From Natronorubrum bangense (GTDB lineage Archaea; Halobacteriota; Halobacteria; Halobacteriales; Natrialbaceae): a stretch of 64,000 bases of DNA. The stretch covers positions 682,001-746,000 of the forward strand of contig NZ_CP031305.1 of NCBI RefSeq assembly GCF_004799645.1, given 5' to 3'. The notes under the pieces were generated by a model. It worked only from the letters and a program-made list of their open reading frames with translations, had not been told where the DNA came from and made no database searches. The position numbers were made by a program, and so were the translations under genes. The number at the start of each line of letters is the position of its first letter. Positions within the stretch are counted from its first letter, which is position 1. Positions 9,395-17,121 of the stretch are shown here, one piece after another.

Positions 9395-9409
9395 TTACGA
9401 AATTCGTAA
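9395..9409. promoter_or_regulatory. Perfect 7-1-7 palindrome, candidate Lrp operator between carA and lrp
   Basis: TTACGAAATTCGTAA is a perfect inverted repeat (TTACGAA, one base, TTCGTAA). It lies 36 bases before the regulator ATG (9446) and 51 bases before the carA ATG (9343). Lrp/AsnC dimers bind such short AT-centred palindromes, so it is a plausible shared operator. This is inference from symmetry and position. Confidence 0.6.
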
Positions 9410-9445
9410 TCGGTAAGTGCGTCTTCAGCGTAGTTACAGATCTCC

Positions 9446-9859
9446 ATGGACGACCTGGACCGACAGATCCTCGATATTCTCCGTCGAGATGCTCGAACGC
9501 CGTACACTGAGATCGCAGACGAGGTCGAGACGAGCGAAGGGACTGTTCGAAACCGCGTCGAACGGATGATGGACGACGACATCATCGAGCGGTTTACGAT
9601 TTCGACACGGACGGGCAACGTCAAAGCGATGCTCGAGATCGGTGTTGCGGTCGACGTCGACACCAAAGCCGTCTCCGAACGGATGGCTGAATGGGAAGAG
9701 GTCGATTTCGTCTGGATGGTCTCTGGCGAACAGGATATCGTCCTCGTCGTCGACGCGGCGGACACGCGCGGCGTGAACGACCTCATCACGCAGGCTCGAG
9801 ATCAAGAGGAGGTCGTGAGCACGAAGACGCGCCTGATCCTCGATGAGGAACTCGGCTAA
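9446..9859 (+). CDS. Lrp/AsnC-family transcriptional regulator
   Basis: This 137-residue protein has an N-terminal helix-turn-helix (MDDLDRQILDILRRDAR, then EVETSEGTVRNRVERM as turn and recognition helix). A RAM/AsnC ligand-binding domain follows from about residue 60, with alternating strands such as VDFVWMVSGEQDIVLVVDA. The length matches one-domain-pair Lrp regulators. Lrp proteins assemble as octamers and respond to amino acids. Divergence from carA and the palindrome at 9395-9409 suggest it controls carA and itself. The effector, perhaps glutamine or arginine, is not determinable from sequence. Confidence 0.9.
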   Translation: MDDLDRQILDILRRDARTPYTEIADEVETSEGTVRNRVERMMDDDIIERFTISTRTGNVKAMLEIGVAVDVDTKAVSERMAEWEEVDFVWMVSGEQDIVLVVDAADTRGVNDLITQARDQEEVVSTKTRLILDEELG

Positions 9860-9940
9860 CGTACTCGCGTCATCACGGCCACGCTCCCTCGAGAGCAGCG
9901 CGATCGGGTGGACGGCTACAACCCGTTTCGACGGTGACAA

Positions 9941-11041
9941 TCACCCGTATCGGTTGTACAGCGAACGACCGGTCTCGATGAGCGTCCAGGTCGGCCCCGT
10001 GCCACGCTCCCAGTAGATGTTCGGGATCAGTTCGCCGCCGAACTCCTCTTTGAATGTGAACGCGCCGTCTTGAAAGTCCGCACCGCCGCCGCCGAAGTCG
10101 TAGGTCTCATACCCGTTTTCGATAGCCCACTGGAACAGGTAATCGTAGAGCCGTTCCGAGGCGTGGTACTCGAAAGACTCAGACGGAACACCAGCGAAGA
10201 AGCCGTGGATGGTGTCTTGCTCGTCGTTGAGCAGTTCGAGAAAGCCACCAGCGTACTCGCCCTCGACGTAGAGCATCAGCAACAAGATCCGGTCGTCCAT
10301 CTCGATAAGTTGCTCAAAGAACTCGATGGGGTAGATTATGCCGTCGACGTCTCTCATGTGCTGTGCGTACTTTTTGTGGAACTGTTCGATAGTTGACCGG
10401 GTGAGTTCCGCCTCGACGACCTCGTGATCGGTTTCTCGGCCACGACGAATGGCGCGACGTTTCGAACTGCTCATCTCGTCGAAAAGTTGGTCGTAGCCCT
10501 TCGCGAGGTTGAGCACGAATCGGCCACCGACCCGACTGGAATCGTAACCCTCGGCTTCGAGATAATCGTTGTAGCGGAGAAAGTTCGTGTTACAGGCACG
10601 GATCTCGTGGACGATCGTCCGGCCATCACAGAGTTCGGAGATTGCCTCGAGCACGAGCGAGAGCGAGTCGGAGACGTCGGTCGTCAGCAACGGGCCACCA
10701 AATCCGGGGTAGATCGATGTCAATCGGTCAAACGGTGTTTTCGGCAGTCCGACGATGAAGTTCGGAAACAGCCCGATGAGGTTCGTATCTTTCTCGACGA
10801 TCAAGTGTCTGGCTGGGTGCCCAAGTCCTGTTTCGACCGCCTCAAGCCACTCATACCGGTGGAAGACGGTCCCGAGGTCGGACCGGTCGACGACATCGTT
10901 CCACCGCTCGCTGTCGATCCCATCGAGCGTGTCGAGAACGGTTACTGTAAGGCCAGATTGAGAGTCAGTCAGTCGCTGAATAGATCCGGTAGTCGTTGCC
11001 TCCCGGTTTGGGTATGTCTGCTCCGTTGTGTGCTGGGCCAT
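9941..11041 (-). CDS. GNAT/FemAB-like acyltransferase (Acetyltransf_6 type)
   Basis: The 366-residue soluble protein resembles the FemAB/BioF2-type double-GNAT fold. An N-terminal half contains SDLGTVFHRYEWLEAVE, a middle region has SSSKRRAIRRGRE, and a C-terminal GNAT half includes YEWQ-like positions and YETYDFGGGGADFQDGAFTFKEEFGGE. That last segment matches the conserved DFGG...FKxxFGG pattern of this family. Members transfer amino acids or acyl groups to cell-surface or polysaccharide precursors. No polysaccharide genes flank it, so the substrate is unknown. The predicted start MAQHTTEQTY at 11041 has a polar leader of about 25 residues, and a later start is possible. Confidence 0.75.
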   Translation of the reverse strand: MAQHTTEQTYPNREATTTGSIQRLTDSQSGLTVTVLDTLDGIDSERWNDVVDRSDLGTVFHRYEWLEAVETGLGHPARHLIVEKDTNLIGLFPNFIVGLPKTPFDRLTSIYPGFGGPLLTTDVSDSLSLVLEAISELCDGRTIVHEIRACNTNFLRYNDYLEAEGYDSSRVGGRFVLNLAKGYDQLFDEMSSSKRRAIRRGRETDHEVVEAELTRSTIEQFHKKYAQHMRDVDGIIYPIEFFEQLIEMDDRILLLMLYVEGEYAGGFLELLNDEQDTIHGFFAGVPSESFEYHASERLYDYLFQWAIENGYETYDFGGGGADFQDGAFTFKEEFGGELIPNIYWERGTGPTWTLIETGRSLYNRYG

Positions 11042-11297
11042 CTGTCAGTCGTACGAATCCCCCGGTCGGTGGCTGGTTAAGTTATTGTCGCCTACGTGCG
11101 TATGTTAGGCAGTTCGAACACTGTATGACCACTGTAATCGCGGTCGGATGTCTGGCCACAACTGCAGCCTCCTCGGTACGGAAACCGGCTGTGAACACGA
11201 CCGCCCATCTCGTATGATCTGGTTTCAGCCCGTTGTGTCACCACCGAAACTGGTTCGGGACGATACTGGTTTGAGGGGCCACCACAACTAGCCCAGT

Positions 11298-11873
11298 ATG
11301 CAGACGCCACAGGACGACCGTCCTCACGAGAACGCAGGGCAGGACGTGATCGCTGTCGATGCAGACGATACCGAACTCGAGTTGGTCAATCGACTCGAGG
11401 CACACACCGGGGAAGGGATTCGCCACCGGGCGTTTACCGCACTCGTCTTCGACGGCGAGGGAAACGTCTTGCTCGCCCAGCGAGCGCCCGAAAAGCGCCT
11501 TTGGGGCACGTATTGGGATGGGACCGTCGCATCCCACCCCGTCAGAGGCCAGAGCCAGGAGGAGGCGACCCGCCAACGGCTCGAGGAAGAGCTCGGGATC
11601 ACTCCTGACCAGTACGACGACTTGCGGCTGACCGACCGCTTCGAGTACAAACGCTACTTCGAGAACGCAGGCGTCGAACACGAGGTCTGTGCCGTCCTGA
11701 AGCTCACACTGTCAGACCGCAGCCTCGAGCCAAACGAAGACGAGGTAGCGGGGTTGCTGTGGGTTCCATACGAGCGACTCCACGAGAATCCAGACTGGTA
11801 CCGCCAGCTCCGACTCTGTCCCTGGTTCGAGATTGCGATGCGACGTGACGTCCGGGAGTCGAGTTCCAACTGA
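11298..11873 (+). CDS. idi: Isopentenyl-diphosphate delta-isomerase, type 1 (Nudix fold)
   Basis: Type 1 Idi interconverts isopentenyl and dimethylallyl diphosphate, supplying the allylic primer for archaeal lipids and carotenoids. The 191-residue protein has the family hallmarks: GIRHRAFTALVFD, LLAQRAPEKRLWGTYWDGT, the Nudix-like helix EEATRQRLEEELGI, and the EHEVCAVL segment carrying the catalytic Glu region. The position of the well-known active-site Cys (Cys-Gly-His-Pro in E. coli Idi) reads Ala-Ser-His-Pro here (VASHP). I believe this is common in haloarchaeal homologs, so activity may rely on the remaining Glu/Tyr residues. The gene is monocistronic. Confidence 0.88.
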   Translation: MQTPQDDRPHENAGQDVIAVDADDTELELVNRLEAHTGEGIRHRAFTALVFDGEGNVLLAQRAPEKRLWGTYWDGTVASHPVRGQSQEEATRQRLEEELGITPDQYDDLRLTDRFEYKRYFENAGVEHEVCAVLKLTLSDRSLEPNEDEVAGLLWVPYERLHENPDWYRQLRLCPWFEIAMRRDVRESSSN

Positions 11874-12065
11874 CGCGATGGAGACACCCCTCGAAGGGCC
11901 GTCGTGCGAGCAGGGTTCCCTGCCATCCAGTGGCTATCACTCACACGGCATGAGTGACGGTTGCTCCGTCGGCGTGTATCGACGCATGATAACAAGCAAC
12001 AAGGCTTATTACATCACCCTTCGTAGCGTTGGTTGAGGGCCGACACAATCGGTCCGTGTGACGAA

Positions 12066-12398
12066 ATGAGCTCCCCACAACCGGAAAAGACCGAGACGCA
12101 CGAAGTCACGCTCTCTAGAGACGAGCAATGGGTTACCCACCACATGCTCGCGAGCTATCTCGACGAGTCGATCGACGGGGGCGAGCGCGCCCCCGAATGG
12201 ATCCTCGAGTCGATCGACGCAGTCGAGGCTGGTGACCAAACAGCGGTACTCACCAGCTCCCAGACTCGCCGGCTCTTCGAGGCAATGACTTCGTATGTCG
12301 ACGATGGGGATATCCCCGATGAAGACGCCGTCCACGGATCGACCGTCGCGGACCGGCTCGAGACGCGTCTCGAGTCGGTCGAGTCGACGAGCCAGTAA
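12066..12398 (+). CDS. Uncharacterised conserved haloarchaeal protein, 110 aa
   Basis: A small acidic soluble protein starting at ATG 12066 (MSSPQPEKTETHEVTLSRDE). The middle is predicted mostly helical, with EQWVTHHMLASYLDES and TRRLFEAMTSYVDD. Upstream in-frame codons from 12033 have no family-like content. There are no cysteines in metal-binding arrangement and no membrane segment. It resembles small halophile-specific families annotated only by DUF number, and I cannot assign a function. It converges on the small membrane protein at 12416-12721, with 17 bases between. Confidence 0.65.
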   Translation: MSSPQPEKTETHEVTLSRDEQWVTHHMLASYLDESIDGGERAPEWILESIDAVEAGDQTAVLTSSQTRRLFEAMTSYVDDGDIPDEDAVHGSTVADRLETRLESVESTSQ

Positions 12399-12415
12399 CA
12401 GTCCGCGTTGTTTTT

Positions 12416-12721
12416 TCAGGGTCGCGTCGTCGCCCAGACAGCCGTCAGGGCAAGGAACAGCGCCGGAACCAGCGGCAAGATCAACAGCGCAAAGCGGTAG
12501 CCAACGCCCGGCGGCCACAGGGTGATCGCAATCGGTGCGATGATAAACGCGACGACGATCATGCCGACGACCACCCAGCCACGCCAGTCGAACTCTCGAT
12601 CGACCTGTTCGGGATGGACTGGCCCGTCGTCCCAGTTGTCGTCGGCTGACTCCGCTCGCGTTCCATCGTCGTCGAACGCGGACGGATCGTGGACGTAGCC
12701 GCTGTCGTCGCTCGAGGTCAC
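12416..12721 (-). CDS. Small two-helix membrane protein with GTG start
   Basis: The 101-residue product starts at GTG 12721 (read as Met; TSSDDSGYVHDPSAF). It has an acidic soluble N-terminal half of about 45 residues followed by two hydrophobic segments: WVVVGMIVVAFIIAPIAITL at about 50-69 and the stretch at about 77-98. The frame is open further upstream into the dehydrogenase gene, but that part is an antisense shadow. No catalytic motif is seen. It sits downstream of the dehydrogenase on the same strand, 52 bases away, so co-transcription is possible. The function is unknown. Confidence 0.65.
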   Translation of the reverse strand: MTSSDDSGYVHDPSAFDDDGTRAESADDNWDDGPVHPEQVDREFDWRGWVVVGMIVVAFIIAPIAITLWPPGVGYRFALLILPLVPALFLALTAVWATTRP

Positions 12722-12773
12722 AGTCGACAGTTTCGAGTCTGTAGTAAAAGTCCTCTCGATTCCGGAACCGGGG

Positions 12774-13802
12774 TTATTCGAGTTCGCTGTCGGGACGGAC
12801 GACGACTTTCCCGAACCCTTCGCGGTTCTCGATGATTTCGTGGGCGCGCTTGCTCTCACTCATCGGCAGCTCCTCGCGGATCGCTGGTTGGAAGGTGCCA
12901 TCCCAGACGAGTTCCATCACGTCGTCGACCTGGCCGGGCGTAGCCATCGTCGAGCCGATGATCTCGAGTTGGTTCCAGAAGATCCGTGGAATGTCCGTCT
13001 CGGGGTTGCCACCGCCGGTGCCGCCGCAGGTGACGAGCCGCCCGCCTTTGGTGAGACTCTTCAGGGAGTCCTGCCACGTGGGTGCGCCGACGTGTTCGAC
13101 GACGACGTCGACGCCACGACCGTCCGTCTCCGAGCGGACCCAGTCCGCGAAGTTCTCCTCTTCGTAGTTACAGACGTGGTCTGCGCCGTGTTCTTCGGCG
13201 TACTGCAGCTTCTCCTCGGTACTGCCTGTCGCATACACTTCCGCGCCCGCGTAGTCAGCGATCTGCAAGGCAGCGTGACCGACGCCGCCGCTTGCACCCA
13301 GGACGAGTACCGACTCGCCAGCCTCGAGATCCGCACGGTCGATCAGCATCCGCCAGGCGGTCTGGAAGACGAGACAGCTCGAGCCGGCGACCGCCCAGTC
13401 GACATGCTCGGGGACCGGGATCAGGTTGTCCTCGGAGATTGCAGCGTACTCGGAATGGATGCCAGTGACGTGCTCGCCGATGATATGAAAGCGTGAATCG
13501 AGCGTCGGGTCGTCCATCCGGAGGTCGCCAACGCCGGCCGAGAGCGCGACGTGGTCGCCTTCCTCGAACCGGGTGACGTCCTCACCGACCTCTGCGACGA
13601 CACCGGCCCCGTCACTGCCTGGAATGTGGGGCATCTCGAGGTCGATTCCCGGCATGCCTCGGCGGGTCCAGATATCGAGATGGTTGAGCGCCGCCGCCTT
13701 TACGTCGACCAGCACCTCGTCGCGGTCGATTTCCGGGTCGGGGTACTCTCCGTACTCGATGACATCGGTGTCGCCGTGTTCAGTCACTTTGACTGCTTGC
13801 AT
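12774..13802 (-). CDS. Zinc-independent MDR-family alcohol dehydrogenase / quinone oxidoreductase
   Basis: The 342-residue medium-chain dehydrogenase/reductase has the N-terminal GroES-like domain (AAALNHLDIWTRRGMPGI, PHIPGSDGAGVVAEVG) and a Rossmann NAD(P)-binding domain with LVLGASGGVGHAALQIA at about residues 168-184. The four-cysteine structural zinc loop of classical alcohol dehydrogenases is missing, and Asn-His replaces the usual catalytic Cys, pointing to the quinone-oxidoreductase or enoyl-reductase side of the family. The substrate is unknown. MQAVKVTEHG at 13802 is the standard family start. moaB is transcribed divergently. Confidence 0.85.
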   Translation of the reverse strand: MQAVKVTEHGDTDVIEYGEYPDPEIDRDEVLVDVKAAALNHLDIWTRRGMPGIDLEMPHIPGSDGAGVVAEVGEDVTRFEEGDHVALSAGVGDLRMDDPTLDSRFHIIGEHVTGIHSEYAAISEDNLIPVPEHVDWAVAGSSCLVFQTAWRMLIDRADLEAGESVLVLGASGGVGHAALQIADYAGAEVYATGSTEEKLQYAEEHGADHVCNYEEENFADWVRSETDGRGVDVVVEHVGAPTWQDSLKSLTKGGRLVTCGGTGGGNPETDIPRIFWNQLEIIGSTMATPGQVDDVMELVWDGTFQPAIREELPMSESKRAHEIIENREGFGKVVVRPDSELE

Positions 13803-13907
13803 ACACGGGGATCAACGCAAACCCTCTTGATAACAGTTGGGTAATGCTGTCGGGTAGCACGATTTGCCCATGGTGTGTTTTACCTGTCGGCCTGTGAACG
13901 GTACGGT

Positions 13908-14642
13908 ATGAACGAACGAGAAATGAATGCAGACGACGCGGCGACGCCGTCGAACGACGAGCCGCCGGCGCAAACGAACCACGACGATACCAGCGAAGCC
14001 GATGTGGATGCCGACGGCGACAGCCGCTCGCTCGGCGTTGGCGTCATCACCATCGCGACAGACAGAGCCATCGGGAACGATATCGCCGGCGAGACGATCA
14101 TGAAGCTCCTGAAAAAAGACGATCACGAGATCGTCATTCGAGAGCACGTCGAAACCGATCACGACCAGGTTCAGTCGACTGCCTCGCGGCTGCTCGACCG
14201 CGACGACGTCGATATGATCGTCACCGGCGGCGCAACCAGTATCGAACCCGAAGACGTCACTATCGAGGCCGTCGAACCACTGCTCGAGAAGGAACTGACG
14301 GCGTTTAGCGAGCTGTTTACCACGCTATTGTACGACGAAATCGGCACCCGCGTCATCGGCGCGCGGACGATCGCGGGCGTCGCCGACGGCATCCCGGTCT
14401 TCTGTCTCCCAGGTAACGAACCTGCGGTTCGACTCGGCCTCGAGGGAATCATCTTGCCTGAGATCCACCAGCTTCTCGCACTCACTCGAGCAACCGATGA
14501 CGAAGACGAACCCAGCTCGGACGACGAGGACGCCGATCTCGAAGCGGAGGCAGCCGACGGAGACGAAGCCGGCGTGAGCGCTGACGAGGCAGAAAACGGG
14601 GAAGAAGCCGACCGAGACGATTCCGAACACGGAGGACGCTGA
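13908..14642 (+). CDS. moaB: MoaB/Mog-family molybdopterin adenylyltransferase-like protein with long acidic tail
   Basis: This protein is likely to act in molybdenum cofactor synthesis by binding or adenylating molybdopterin. The 244-residue product has an acidic 35-residue N-terminus, then the MoCF-binding fold: GVGVITIATDRAIGNDIAGE, DVDMIVTGGATSIEPEDVT at the position of the usual GGTG loop, and GIPVFCLPGNEPAVRLGLEG. The final 60 residues are a D/E-rich low-complexity tail not seen in bacterial MoaB. ATG 13908 (MNEREMNADD) is chosen over the upstream in-frame ATG at 13875. The next gene starts one base after its stop, so the two are translationally close. Confidence 0.85.
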   Translation: MNEREMNADDAATPSNDEPPAQTNHDDTSEADVDADGDSRSLGVGVITIATDRAIGNDIAGETIMKLLKKDDHEIVIREHVETDHDQVQSTASRLLDRDDVDMIVTGGATSIEPEDVTIEAVEPLLEKELTAFSELFTTLLYDEIGTRVIGARTIAGVADGIPVFCLPGNEPAVRLGLEGIILPEIHQLLALTRATDDEDEPSSDDEDADLEAEAADGDEAGVSADEAENGEEADRDDSEHGGR

Positions 14643-14643
14643 G

Positions 14644-15381
14644 ATGGGCGCTGCTGACGATCACCGGGACGAGCCCGCCGACAAAGCGACCGTTCGTGAG
14701 CGTCTCTGGGATGATCTCGAGGAGAGCGGCGAGGCCCGGTTTCCGTTCCCGCCACATGGCCGGATTCCGAACTTCGCCGGGGCGGACGAGGCAGCCGACC
14801 GACTCGCCACTCATCCCGAATGGCAAGCTGCCGAGACGATCAAGGCCAACCCCGACGCACCACAGCTGCCAGTTCGCCGACGAGCGCTCCGCGAGGGGAA
14901 GACGGTGTATATGGCTGTCCCACGGCTCGCAGACGAACAGTGTTTCCTGAAACTCGACCCCGACGACCTCGAGGACTACGACGCCGCAACCACGGTCTCG
15001 GGCTCGTCGAAACACGGCGAACAGGTCGGTCCGGACGCACTCGAGGAGATCGAGCTGATCGTCTCCGGCAGTGTCGGCGTCACCGACGACGGGGAGCGAA
15101 TCGGGAAAGGCGAAGGCTACAGCGACCTCGAGTATGCGATTTTGCGCGGCCTCGGACTCGTCGATGCGGAGACACCGGTTGCGACGACGATCCACGAGCG
15201 CCAGCTGGTTGACGAGCCGGTTTCAATCGACGAGCACGACGTCTCGATGGATCTCGTCGTCACCCCCGAGCGGACGATTCGTCCCGACGATCACGAGCAG
15301 CCGACGGGAATCGACTGGGAACTCCTGACGGACGAGCGACTCGAGGAAATCCCGGTGTTACAGCGGCTTCGAGAACAGTAG
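14644..15381 (+). CDS. 5-formyltetrahydrofolate cyclo-ligase family protein
   Basis: The 245-residue protein matches the 5-FCL-like fold. KATVRERLWDDLEESGEARFP is the N-terminal helix, VYMAVPRLADEQCFLKLDP a central strand pair, and IGKGEGYSDLEYAILRGLG the glycine-rich loop that binds ATP or folate in 5-FCL proteins. True 5-FCL converts 5-formyl-THF to methenyl-THF. Archaeal members of this clade are often divergent, and some act in thiamine salvage or as MTHFS-domain proteins, so the exact substrate is uncertain. It is separated by one base from the moaB-like gene upstream, implying an operon. Confidence 0.85.
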   Translation: MGAADDHRDEPADKATVRERLWDDLEESGEARFPFPPHGRIPNFAGADEAADRLATHPEWQAAETIKANPDAPQLPVRRRALREGKTVYMAVPRLADEQCFLKLDPDDLEDYDAATTVSGSSKHGEQVGPDALEEIELIVSGSVGVTDDGERIGKGEGYSDLEYAILRGLGLVDAETPVATTIHERQLVDEPVSIDEHDVSMDLVVTPERTIRPDDHEQPTGIDWELLTDERLEEIPVLQRLREQ

Positions 15382-15880
15382 TTGGTCGGTGAACGGATCC
15401 GTCCAAGGCGCGAAAAGACTCGCGCCCTGGGTGCCAACCGCAGGGTCCGACACAGGCTGGTGCAGGGGCCCGTGTCGGTACCGGGAAACGGAACGGTGTG
15501 GCAATGGTGGGGGAAGGGTGCTGTGGTGGGGTTGCTGGAAGTCACGGGAACAGGCAATGGATGCCTTGGTGGGGTTTGCCCGTCGACCTCCAGCAGGTGA
15601 TAGCGCTGGAAGCTACTTCAACGGGGGAGACGGTATGAGATGCTTGGGCCGGATTCTCTCGAATTCAATCCGATTTTACTCGGCCGAATGTTTCCTCGAG
15701 AACGTTCATACTCCGAAGACACTCCATAATAAGCAGTTTCGAGAGACTGTTCAGTACACTATCATTCGACAGGCGTTCTCTCGGCGAAAAATCCGGTTCG
15801 CTGTCTGTCAGGGTTCGTGTCTTCGAGCCGGGTTCGGACACAGCCGGTCGTGCCCGCCACAATCGGCGTCGGGAAGCCGA
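15382..15880. other. 499 bp gene-free, G-rich, hairpin-containing stretch between convergent genes
   Basis: No credible protein is encoded here. A near-perfect hairpin, GGCGCGA (15407-15413) with TCGCGCC (15420-15426), lies just after the 5-FCL gene and could be its terminator. A second complementary pair, CCGACAC...GTGTCGG, follows at about 15447-15478. The next 120 bases are strongly G-rich on the + strand. I do not recognise RNase P RNA or SRP RNA motifs. An unannotated structured RNA is possible but unproven. Confidence 0.45.
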
Positions 15881-16207
15881 TCAGCTCGTCAACTCGTCGG
15901 CGACGACTGCGGCGTCCATCAGCTGTGGGTCGACGGCGAGGTCGAGCTGTCCTTTGATGAAATCCGGAATCGTCTCGCGAGCATACACGACCGTCCGAAC
16001 GTCGTCGTTGAGATCACAGACGATCGGGATCGTCGTCGCCTCGCGGACATCAGTCAAGACGTACAGCTCCGCCTCGAGAGCACCGGCCTCCTCGAGCGTG
16101 GGTCGCGAGAGTACGCCCGTAACACGAGCGACATCGGCACCCGCGGCCTCGAGAGCCTCGGTAATCCCGTCTTCGTCCGGGCCGGCGACGATAGCGTCCA
16201 TGCTCAT
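15881..16207 (-). CDS. Small conserved haloarchaeal protein downstream of guaA, 108 aa
   Basis: The 108-residue protein starts [20 protein letters not shown] and looks like a small alpha/beta, Rossmann-like or receiver-like domain: strand AIVAGP, helix [12 protein letters not shown], strand ELYVLTD, helix [12 protein letters not shown], strand RTVVYAR. Its ATG overlaps the guaA stop (ATGA, 16204-16207), so translation is coupled and it belongs to the pyrG-guaA operon. It has no Walker motif, metal-binding cysteines or membrane segment. A regulatory partner of GMP synthetase or of nucleotide metabolism is an inference from context only. Confidence 0.8.
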   Translation of the reverse strand: MSMDAIVAGPDEDGITEALEAAGADVARVTGVLSRPTLEEAGALEAELYVLTDVREATTIPIVCDLNDDVRTVVYARETIPDFIKGQLDLAVDPQLMDAAVVADELTS

Positions 16208-17121
16208 TCGTACTCGATCGTTGCGGGTGGTTTGTGGGTTACGTCGTAGACGACGCGAGCGACGTTTTCGTGGCCACCGGTGATCCGGGACTGGATTCGC
16301 TGGAGGGTGTCCCAGTCGATCTCCTGGGCGCGGGCGGTCATGCCGTCGCGGCTCTCGACCGAGCGAACGGAGACGACCCAGCCGTGGACGCGATTGTCGC
16401 CTTTGACGCCCGTCGCCTTGCCGATGACGGCGGCGAGGGCTTGCCACGGCTCGTACTCCTCGAGTTCCTCCTCGACGACGTGACAGGCGAGGCGCGCGAC
16501 CTCGAGTTTCTCCTCGGTCACTTCGCCGATGACGCGCACGGCGAGGCCGGGGCCGGGGAACGGCATCCGTTCGGCGACGATTTCGTCGAGTCCGAGATGG
16601 CGGGCGACCTCGCGGACTTCGTCCTTGTAGAGGTCACGGACGGGTTCGACGATGCCATCGAAGTCGACAACGTCCGGCAGGCCACCGACGTTGTGGTGGG
16701 ATTTGATCCCGCCCTCGCTCTCGATGCGGTCGGGGTAGATCGTCCCCTGCACGAGGTAGTCTGCATCGGCGTCCGTTGCCTCGCGCTCGAACTCGCGGAT
16801 GAACTGCTCGCCGATCACCGCGCGTTTCTCCTCAGGGTCGGTGACTCCCGAGAGCGCCTCGAGGAAGCGATCTTTGGCGTCGACGATCCGCAGCGACTCC
16901 ATGTAATCGAACGTTTCGCGGATCTGGTCGGTCTCGCCTTTGCGCATCAGGCCCGTGTCGACGTAGACCGGGGTGAGCTGGTCGCCGATGGACTCGTAGG
17001 CCAGTGCGGCGGCGACCGAGGAGTCGACACCGCCCGAGAGGGCGATGACTGCGTTTGCGTCGCCGATTTCGTCTTCGATCTCTGCAACTGCCTCTGGAAC
17101 GAACGTCTCAGTGTCTACCAT
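16204..17121 (-). CDS. guaA: GMP synthase (glutamine-hydrolysing), ATP-pyrophosphatase subunit B
   Basis: This subunit adenylates XMP and uses ammonia delivered by a separate glutaminase subunit to make GMP. The 305-residue protein has the PP-loop [10 protein letters not shown] (about residue 29) and the C-terminal dimerisation region with [17 protein letters not shown] and [28 protein letters not shown]. There is no N-terminal class I glutaminase domain, which is the archaeal split arrangement; the glutaminase gene is not in this window. The ATG overlaps the pyrG TAA by one base (TAATG), and its TGA overlaps the next ATG, so three genes are translationally coupled. Confidence 0.95.
   Translation of the reverse strand: MVDTETFVPEAVAEIEDEIGDANAVIALSGGVDSSVAAALAYESIGDQLTPVYVDTGLMRKGETDQIRETFDYMESLRIVDAKDRFLEALSGVTDPEEKRAVIGEQFIREFEREATDADADYLVQGTIYPDRIESEGGIKSHHNVGGLPDVVDFDGIVEPVRDLYKDEVREVARHLGLDEIVAERMPFPGPGLAVRVIGEVTEEKLEVARLACHVVEEELEEYEPWQALAAVIGKATGVKGDNRVHGWVVSVRSVESRDGMTARAQEIDWDTLQRIQSRITGGHENVARVVYDVTHKPPATIEYE

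Noticed and set aside
15389..16249. 286-codon forward ORF over the intergenic stretch and guaA tail
   Set aside because: Composition is not protein-like, it is rich in C, W and R, and it runs antisense through two coupled genes.
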